Source of the DNA: Gracilariopsis chorda
Lineage: Eukaryota; Rhodophyta; Florideophyceae; Gracilariales; Gracilariaceae
Direction of reading: 5' to 3'
Length of the DNA: 64,000 nt
Assembly: GCA_003194525.1 (NCBI GenBank)
Contig: NBIV01000058.1
Location: forward strand, 186,001-250,000
Part shown: positions 56,284 to 64,000 of the stretch, one piece after another
Numbering within the stretch: position 1 is the stretch's first letter
Layout of the letters: every line of letters starts with the position of its first letter
The notes under the pieces: model-generated
Seen by the model: the letters and a program-made list of their open reading frames with translations, nothing else
The model's database searches: none
Told to the model about the DNA's origin: nothing
Translations under genes and position numbers: made by a program

Positions 56284-56784
56284 ATGTCATTTGAGAACAT
56301 CCACACGAACCATGACTACTATTTGCAATTTTTGGTCAGTGAGCTTGGGGTTGGGACGATGATGGGAGGGGATGGTTGGGAGGGAGGTGCGGGCGAGGGT
56401 GGTCGAGGAGAAGGGGTAGGGGGAGGTGGAGGGAGACGAATGGATGGGTTCTACCGCGATGTGAAGAAACTATTGAGAAGCAATGGGGGAGGGCTTAAGA
56501 AGCGTTGGGATGAGTGTATTGACGAGGTTGTCGTGGAGTTGGGAGGGATGGTTTTGAGTGCGTCGGAGGAAGGAATGCCCATGGGTGCTGTGGCTGAGTT
56601 GCGCCCGAGGGTGATGGAGGCTGGGGTGTGGGCAGAGCAGCACGCCGATGGGGTTGTGGCGTGTGTGGGAGAGGAGCTGGGGAGGCTGTGGAAGGAGAAT
56701 AAGGAGTTGCGAGGACGGATTTTGGAGTTGGAGAAGCGGCTTTTACTGGTGGACAGGGCTGTGCATCTAGTTGAAGATATGTAG
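56284..56784 (+). CDS. 166-codon Gly-rich/coiled-coil frame
   Basis: A Gly/Arg-rich segment (56365-56440) is followed by helices and a heptad-like stretch (ELGRLWKENKELRGRILELE) before a TAG. Protein-like content continues in frame for about 60 codons after it. No family recognised. It could be a fragment of a larger gene. It lies 385 bp upstream of a Helitron-like terminus. Confidence 0.35.
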   Translation: MSFENIHTNHDYYLQFLVSELGVGTMMGGDGWEGGAGEGGRGEGVGGGGGRRMDGFYRDVKKLLRSNGGGLKKRWDECIDEVVVELGGMVLSASEEGMPMGAVAELRPRVMEAGVWAEQHADGVVACVGEELGRLWKENKELRGRILELEKRLLLVDRAVHLVEDM

Positions 56785-57169
56785 AACAGATATATGGAGG
56801 TGGAGGGGAAGGTGGGGTGGGAATTGCTGTCGGGAGTTGGCCTCCGGTTACTCCTGGAGGTAGAGGGGGCGTGAAAAGAAGGTTGGAGGAGAACGACGAA
56901 GAAGGATTGGAGGTTAAGAGTCGGTTGAAGAGGAGGCATGGAAAGAGGAAAGAGAGAGAAGAAGGCTAGTGATGTTTAGGAGTGTCGTTGAGGCTGTTAG
57001 GACGACGGAATGGGTGGTATTGGAATCTGATGCGCGGTGCGTCGGGTTTGTGAGAACGGAGAGAGCTGCCCAGATGAGTTCCTGAGGATGAGTTGGAAGT
57101 CAATCTAGGGCAGTATGAAGTTTGAAACTCAAAAGATGGAAATAAAAATGTTAGTTTTGGTTGGGTGCT

Positions 57170-57222
57170 CGAAATGGCACTGGCCACTGCGCGGCCAGTG
57201 CCATTTCGAGACCTGCATCTAG
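57170..57222 (+). other. Helitron-like 3' terminus (hairpin + CTAG)
   Basis: A perfect 16-bp stem (57170-57185 with 57193-57208) and 7-base loop, then 10 bases, then CTAG at 57219-57222. A 16-20 bp hairpin about 10-12 bp before CTRR is the hallmark of canonical Helitron 3' ends. The next base is C rather than the usual T. It would close an element whose body lies to the left. Confidence 0.55.
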
Positions 57223-57467
57223 CTTTTAGTGGAGAATGAACTTGCTCCAAGCTTGAAACTAGTGATGCGCAGTGCAGGTGAGGGAAGGCTCTGTAAGATA
57301 TGGAAGTGTGAATTCCAAAAAAAAATTCTTTTTACCTGGCAAGCGCCAGAAACTAGCACAATCTATCTTTTACGTAGTATTTTTGAGCTTTTGCCAAAGA
57401 AACTTGCGATCTAGCACCTCTATCTAGCATTCGGAGAACACCGACGCGCAGAAGTCATAGCAGTGAG

Positions 57468-60400
57468 TTGGTTTGCAGTCTTTATAGCCTGAGAGTCTTT
57501 CACAGCCACTTCTTCAACTTAAATACGCTCTTCGCTACCACGCAAGCGTTCATGGACATGTCGTATGTGACGGGGGGTGGTCCCTCCTTTCTGATACTTG
57601 AGGCAAACGCAGCTCTTGCTCTGCCCACGCAGAACCAGAAAAACACGCGTTACAGCTTTCTGTGTGGTATTGGTCCGCCTCCTTTGGATCCCTCTCACTA
57701 TGCGCGTGCTAATTTGCGTGCGTTAATTCAAGAAATCAACGTACCAGACATCTTGCCCAAGTTGTACGATGTGATCCAGCCCAAGCCCGACGTGGTGCGC
57801 GAGCGGTACCGATCCATGCTTAGCACGCAACAACAACAACAACAACAAAATGCAGATACCGCCGTCGATATCAGCATGCAGGCATCAGAAGAGGGAGTAG
57901 TCGTACGTGGTTTGGAAGGAACCCGAAGTGCCACAGTCAGTGCTGCTCACGCAGGTGCTGGGCCTCTCCCTGAAGATGCTCCTGGTGTGGGGCGAACAAT
58001 GATGAGAATGCTCGTCGTGGATCCGACTGTCCTGTACCGAGTGGAATCTCAAGTACCGCACTTGGTAGAAGGAACTGTATTAACAGAAGAGCATGCCATA
58101 GTGACGGCTGCTGCTGCTGCTAATGCTCGAGATGGGGCGACTGCTAATGCGGCAAACAATGCGCAAGTGCGGTACTGCCTTCTAAAAAAGGCATCCAAAA
58201 TGGCAGAGAAAGGCACTTTCCCTCTGCTCTACCCGTACGGCGATCAGCACGAACCGTTTGACATGGGCGTGTTTCTGGAGGCAAAGAACTCAACACAGCA
58301 AATCTAAGGTCTCAGCTTCAACGAGTGGAAGCTTGGAAAGCTCACCTGGGCTGAGAACGTGAAGAGACGACTGTACTCAGACAACATCGTTCTGAACAGT
58401 GTACCGTTGATGCAGATGTGGATGCTTCGCACCCACACAAACATTGAGGACATGCGACTGCGTTTCCTGTAAGTAGAAAAACGGGCACGCATTGTATAAG
58501 AGTAGTAAATGCAGCAAGCCCAACAGCAAAGCGGTCAGGTGCCACATTCCCAGTTCGCGCAAATAGAACGCATCTTTCTGCCCCATGACTCGGTCAACTC
58601 AGCAGCACACTGGAAGCACAAGGGCATGGATGTACAGGTGATCGTGGCGCGGAGAGGACCGCCTTTTCTGTTCACTACAATCACCATGAACATATGGCGA
58701 GAGGATATCCAGCGCCTTAGGATGGACACCACCAATCGTGGTGCATTTACGGCACAAAGTAACCGCCTTTGACCGTTTGACTGACCGAATCTGATTGCAA
58801 AGGTCTACAACCAGTACGCCAATGACTTCATGAAGGACTTGGAGAAGAACTCGGAGCACATCTTCGGAATGAAGTGCCTGGGGCTTGCATCAAAGCTATA
58901 GTTTCAAGAGCGCAATGTGCCTCATCACTATACATGCTCGTGTGGCTCGAAGGAGGAGTGATTGAAGACTTTGATGTGATTGACGTGCTCCTTCGTGCAG
59001 AACTTCCTCTTCCAGGTGAAGACGACGCGTTGCGTGGCCTCATTTGTTCCATCCACAGGCACCGCCACGCCCCCTTTTGCCGGAATTGCGCTTGGCGGTG
59101 CAAGTTTGGATACGGCAGCAACATGATTGTCCCGGAGACGTACATTGAAGAAGGCAGGAATCGCGTGATCTACCGCAGAAGAAGGCATCAGGACCTCAAT
59201 ATTTTGCCGTAAAACCCAACTCTGAACAAGAAATACCGCTCTCATATCACCTTAGAGTGCACGCAAGGAAGGGGCGCAGTGGCTTATCTGATGAAGTACG
59301 CGTTTAAGCAGCCCAAAGCTCAGGAGGTGGTGCTCAATGTGAGTAGTGCTAATGATACAGGCACACAAAACAAGCAGCAACAAGAGCCACAGCCGCAGAA
59401 AGACATTCGTACAGACATGCGAGCGCGTGTGGTGGGCGCCGTCAACGCAGCTTGGAGAATTTTCGAGTTTCGACATGTTCACATCGTATCAAAAGTAGAA
59501 CGACTGGCCATTCACTTGGAAGGAGAGCGCACAGTTCTGCTCAGGTGTCCAAATCAAATCCATTCTGCATCACCGCTGTCTACGTCGGAGAGATACTTTG
59601 CAATGCCCGAGGCATATGCGAACCTCGACTACCTTTCGTACTTGGAAAGAGTTTGATTCTATCGCACGCTTCCAGCCTGGGTGCTTAGACAATACGACGG
59701 AGACAGCACTCAGGTGCCCACAGACTACTGCGATCCGCCCATGTACGTGGTAGAGCGCATGGACGACGAGCAGTGCGTCGCAAGTATAAGAGGTGTTTCA
59801 CCGTCCGACATTGAGCTCTTTGCTCTGCGCTTCCTGCTCATGAATCATGGCTCGAGCTCTTATGAAGACGCAAGGACTTTCAACGGGCAGCAGTATGGAA
59901 CGCGTGAAAATGCGATTGTAAGCAGACTGCTCGCGGACAGATCCGAGTTTGATATCGCATTTCAAGAAGCAGTGCATATCAAAAGCACAACCTCGGAGCT
60001 ACGACAGCTGGTTATCACACTATACCAACAAGGCGCAGAACCAGAGAAAATGTCCGTCGAAAACTGGGAGGCACTATGTAGCGACATACGTACAGGAGAT
60101 GAGCAGCAACGAAAGCAAGAAATGTATCGACGTGTGGCGGAAATCTCAGACCGGCACGGAGGATGACTGCTTCGCGGTCACAGCTTCTTCTCTCAACACC
60201 TACAGCAGGATCATACAGCATTGACTGAGGCGAATCGAGCTACAACAACTCGAGACGCACGAGTGCTGTGAAATTCGTCAACTTTGCAGTCAAGGTACGC
60301 CACCTTAAAACCTCGCCAAATACAAGTCATAGACACCGTCATTGCCACATTGCAACAACAACAGGCGCTGCAGGAGCGACCAGGCACTCCTGGAAACGTG

Positions 60401-61820
60401 TTCTTTGTGCAAGGATCCGCAGGAATCAGAAAGACATACGTGCTCAACCTCCTTCGTGATATTGCTGAGTCCGAAGGAGTGCTCGACGGAATGAATGCTA
60501 CAACAGGCGTTGCAGCTTCGTTGTAGGAAGGTAGCCGCACTTTACATAGACTGTTCGGACTGGGTGTAGCTGATAGGGACAGCACAAGAAGCACTACAGC
60601 CACTTTATCAAAGTACGGTCCCCGATCTCAACGGGCAGAACTGCTACGCGAAATACAACTGCTCGTTTTGGGTGAGGCTTCCATGCTCTCACGAAAGCTT
60701 TTCGAACTCATGGATGCGTTGCTCAAATATCTTCGCTGCAGTGGAATGGAAAATCCGCCTGCGTGTGGGGGCTTGACCTTCGTTCTATCCGGCGACTACT
60801 GCCAGCTGCTTCCAGTGGTGCCCCAGGTGTACATGGAGGCCGAGGTAAGTGGAAATGTGAGACAAGTGTACACAATCTACACAATCATTCTCAACGAATT
60901 GCCGTGGAATAGTGATCTGTGGACAGTGTGCTCGGTTGAAGTGCTGTACCTCACCGAACAAGTACGCCAAGCCGATGGTCTGGCATTTGCGTCACGGTTA
61001 CGTTCCATTGCACGCAACACAATATCCAACAACGCTCCAATACCACTCAAATCTACCTGTGGGGTGGAAAAAGCTTATGAATTTCTGTGGAAGTGGCTCA
61101 CAACAAGACGCAAAGAGGATGCGGATCTCAGCAAAATGTTCATTGCGTCCAAAAATGAGTTCGTTGATGAACGAAATGCGGCAGCGCTGAACCTGTTTCC
61201 TGGTTAACGCTTCACTCTTCCGTCTGCTACGAAGGTACAACCTGACGGTGGACAGAAGTCAGAGCCCGACGTCACCAATACTTTTGTTCCCCAGTTTGCA
61301 TATCAGTATGCACCTACTAGATTACCACCTCACAACTTGAATTTCAAGATTTGTGTGCAAGCTATGGTCATTTGGGACGTGCTGCATCCCGCTGTGGTCC
61401 ATGGAAAGCTGTTCGTAGTCGTGCGTGTCGGTCAGTGTACGATGCAGGTGGCTCGATTCGACGAGAACGGACAGGTGCTGAAATGACAGCTCCTGCATCG
61501 CATCGACCTCGAGTTTTCTTCCGCATACATTCGAATGATTCGAAGGCAGTTCCCCATTCCTTTCGCGTTTGCAGCTACAGTTCAAAAAGGACATGGAAAG
61601 ACGTTGGAAGGCTTAGTTGTGGATGTGCGATCCAACTTCTTTGGCACCGGTCAGTTGTGTGACACATTTTCGCGCGTTCGAAGGAACAACCATGTGCTGC
61701 TTCTGCATGACCTGGTGCTTATATCCGCGAATGCGCACAGAATTCATCCCATGCCTGTGCCCATTGGCAACCCAGTGCTGCCTGAACCCATTCAGTTCTG
61801 CATCCCTCCACAACTTTGAT
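57468..61820 (+). pseudogene. Helitron B Rep/helicase gene (decayed)
   Basis: Rep N-terminal domain (57468-58500: KGTFPLLYPYGDQHEPFD, LGKLTWAENVKRRLYSDN). Rep core (58509-59660: RRGPPFLFTTITMNIWREDI; then D-stop-P where the family has DRP; FQERNVPHHY; CRNCAWRCKFGYGSN; AYLMKYAFKQ; AAWRIFEFRHVH). Linker region (59681-60166: SSSYEDARTFNGQQYGTREN). Pif1 helicase (60284-61810: Walker A GSAGIRKTY with Arg where Gly is usual; GEASML in place of DEASM; FVLSGDYCQLLPVV; QFPIPFAFAATVQKGHGKTL). At least eight in-frame stops and two frame changes. The N-terminal zinc-finger part is missing. No intact copy in the window. Confidence 0.85.
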
Positions 61821-62608
61821 CATATTTCTTGCGTTATTCATTCATTGAATTGAACTACTTGCTTTTCTGCTTTTGTTTTCTTTACCCTTTTTTCTTCTCA
61901 CTGCTGTTTATCACTCTTCCACTGCAGCACGCACTGCCACCAGCGGGCGTAGGCCACTTTTACTTGTAACTCCAATCTCATGATTTGTTCATGTATGAGG
62001 GGGGCGCAACGCCTCCCTATCATTTAAATTAATATGCAGCAGTAGCAGCAGCAAAGAATACAGTGCCTTGGCTGCTGGTGCATGTTAAATGCCTGCTCGG
62101 TGCTGAGTGAATTGCACTCCAGAATTACTACAGTGAGAGCCACTCAGAAGCAGAAAAGTTTTTCCGCATGTCATACGCCATCGTCAGGGCTTTAGTGCAT
62201 CTGCACATTGCACTGGATATGTCAGTCAAGTACGGCTCAAAACCACTCTCGGCGCCGCCGCTCTCTTTTGTCTTCAGATCCCCCAAAGTCACCCCTATTC
62301 AGCAGCACACAGCGCCACCTGCGTCTGAGGGCCGCTTCTACTTGTCTTCCCACTCTTAAGCATATGCTTATGTATGATGGGGGTATTTCTGATTGAATAT
62401 AGGCGTTGCGCCCATAAAAGGCCTTGCATGCCTCCTACGCGAGTGCAAAACCCTCAATTGGCGCAACGCTTACCTACCAATTAAATTATTCAGCAGCAGC
62501 AAAAGTGGGACGCTTAGTGAGTATCACTCCAATAGTGACTGCAAATGTCGCCAGTGACACAAGACGACGTGTCACGCTTCAACCTCATTGGTTGGCATTG
62601 TAGTAATC
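61821..62608 (+). repeat. Helitron B 3' tail with two repeat units
   Basis: The same tail words as Helitron A (attgaactacttgcttttctgcttttg; GGCCGCTTCTACTTG; TATGAGGGGGGCGCAACGCC; CAGCAGCAGCAAA) occur at about 61945 and 62330, spaced about 380 bp. The tail stops where the E3 LTR begins at 62609, so the true 3' end is not certain. A small gtgacac...gtgtcac stem lies at 62553-62574. Confidence 0.7.
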
Positions 62609-63416
62609 TGTGGTGCAATGCCCCAAAGGGGAAAAACACCGAAAGACGTCCGGTATCTTCCTCTCACGAGGTGAACCCAGCTGGGTAGAGCCCTCCCAGA
62701 GGTGTCACGGCGAAGCCAGTTTGTAAGACCAGGGACACCTGTCGTGACTCGCGCAGGGAGGTGAAGGCGAAGAATTGGTATCCGCGTGAGCGGGGTGTGA
62801 TCCTCAGTAGAGGTATGTTTCCACGTAAGTGGGGGTGTGTGAGCGGATGCGCACACGAGGGCCGCGGATAGCGGGAGGTGCTACCCTAAAAAGGGGAAAG
62901 AGGAAGGACGAAGTGGGTCGCGAGAGCGACGAGTAGATACGGCAATGCTGGTGGACAGGACTCGCTATACAGGGCGAAACACTAATATGATTGGAACAAT
63001 TAGTACTCCCAATGATGGGTCTCCTTTAGATGTGCAAGGGGGGTGAACTTCCGTACACTACGGTGCTTCCCTCCAAGGAGGAGTTGAGAACACGCGGAGG
63101 CGGTAAAGCTCAGAGCCAATTCCCCAGGTTGGGGTCCCTTGTTGGGGAAGGTTTATTGGTGCGACGGCAGTGCGCCGTCGCACTAAGTACTAGCTTCCCA
63201 GAAATGGGTGTGAAAATAATAAATAAAATTAACTAAAATACTCCACATTCCGTGGCAACATCCACTACTGTGGCCAACCGCCAATTGACCCAAAACCGTG
63301 TCCCACGTGTCCATACCCACCATTGTGGGGCGTAGTTCATATACACACTACACAACCGATAATATCGGGAAAGCGTTCAAGTACCCAGAATCCCTCCCTG
63401 AGGGCGTTGCACTTCA
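62609..63416 (-). repeat. E3 3' LTR
   Basis: Begins TG at 62609 and ends CA at 63415-63416 on the plus strand. Aligns over its full length with the E1 LTRs on the opposite strand. Confidence 0.9.
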
Positions 63417-63474
63417 TATCCCCCCCCTTAAGACGGGAAAACGACCGCGGACGCTGAGGATTCCCAGACGAAAA

Positions 63475-64000
63475 TGGGTGATAAAAGCGCGTGCTTTGTC
63501 TCCGGTTCTCCGGTAAATCCCTCTGCACCAGAGTCACCAAGCACACAAACGACAACAACAGCCACCCTCCAAAAGGGAAAAATGAACGACGACAACAATA
63601 TCAACAACCACAGCCAACCGCCGATACTTCTCGGGCGATACACCACCGGTTTCCGGTCAGTTCCCCTGCCTCAGGGCGATCGAAATCCGGTACAACCGGG
63701 GAATATGGCTGCGGCAGCCGACCATCCCTTCACACTACCACCTTCGGTGGTGTCCTCCGGAACCACTCCGGTGTCCAACTGGCCAACTTACAACACCCTG
63801 GTGGGGCTCAACCTGATGAATCGGAATCACGCGTCGCGCCTGCGCCTTGCCCCGTGGTTTCACCCGGTCGCCGTCCTCAATGAGGGGTTGGTCACCGCTT
63901 ATGCGGATGGTTCGGACACCCTTCCGGGGGATCTGCCCAGAGCAGTCACCACATCGTGGGATTGGCGTCACCGGATTGCGATTCCGCGTCACCACCTCCG
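63475..64000 (+). CDS. Antisense frame of the E1 family, open to the window edge
   Basis: From ATG 63475 (MGDKSACFVSGSPVNPSAPE) 175 codons are open with no stop at the edge. The first about 100 codons match the minus-strand frame at 9487-9191 in E1 (TTTTATL, GRYTTGFRSVPLPQGDR, NMAAAADHPF). The rest (LNLMNRNHASRLRLAPWF, VLNEGLVTAYADGSDTLPGD, SWDWRHRIAIPRH) looks protein-like and has no counterpart in E1. It reads away from the 3' LTR, opposite to gag-pol. Function unknown. Confidence 0.5.

Larger units (their letters stand above)
62609..64000 (-). mobile_element. E3, third member of the E1 gypsy family (3' end only in window)
   Basis: Minus-strand LTR (62609-63416) plus the polypurine tract (63417-63430) and the 3' internal region, which match E1 9180-10371 in reverse complement. 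The element continues past the right edge. It is inserted in or next to the Helitron B tail. E3 and E1 LTRs are about as different from each other as the two E1 LTRs. Confidence 0.9.

Overview
This window is eukaryotic and is made almost wholly of transposable elements nested in one another. No rRNA, tRNA, CRISPR array or bacterial-type operon is visible, and no clear housekeeping gene. Chromodomain-bearing Ty3/gypsy elements, Ty1/copia elements, a Penelope-type reverse transcriptase, Rep/helicase Helitrons, a Plavaka/CACTA-like transposase fragment and G-rich TTTTAGGGG tracts that resemble an algal or plant-type telomere repeat together suggest a protist or alga with a repeat-rich genome. A red alga is one possibility, but the sequence alone does not fix the lineage.

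Layout, left to right. 1-11361: a minus-strand gypsy-like fossil (E0) split by a Ty3/gypsy chromodomain element (E1, 399-10371) with two LTRs and a 4-5 bp target duplication. 11400-13900: thinly coding sequence with an unrecognised broken frame and a metallothionein-like peptide. 13980-18795: broken copia A (minus). 20045-24208: broken gypsy C (plus). 24277-27560: an older relative of E1 (E2). 27560-39650: an odd region with a 75-bp hairpin tandem array, T-rich TTTAGGG-like DNA, a roughly 111-bp palindrome array, copia B set against that array, a long minus-strand Ulp1-type protease gene and a divergent intact 541-codon gene of unknown function, ending in TTTTAGGGG repeats. 39934-41126: an endonuclease-lacking Penelope-like RT abutting Helitron A (41127-43640). 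44213-45290: the N-terminal part of a Helitron-type protein. 45646-52644: a Plavaka-like transposase fragment facing two minus-strand genes, one a coiled-coil protein and the other a beta-class DNA amino-methyltransferase joined to a SET domain. 52651-57222: fold-back repeats, decayed frames and a Helitron-like 3' terminus. 57468-62575: Helitron B. 62609-64000: the 3' end of a third E1-family element (E3, minus) with a long open antisense frame.

The best candidates for something undescribed are: the methyltransferase-SET gene inside a transposon-like block; the Ulp1 gene with its divergent intact partner in telomere-like, palindrome-rich DNA; the Penelope RT set in the polarity expected of telomere-primed insertion; the dense chain of tiny perfect hairpins through E1; and the antisense frame shared by E1 and E3.

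All functional calls come from reading motifs by eye, with no database search. LTR elements are treated as fossils.
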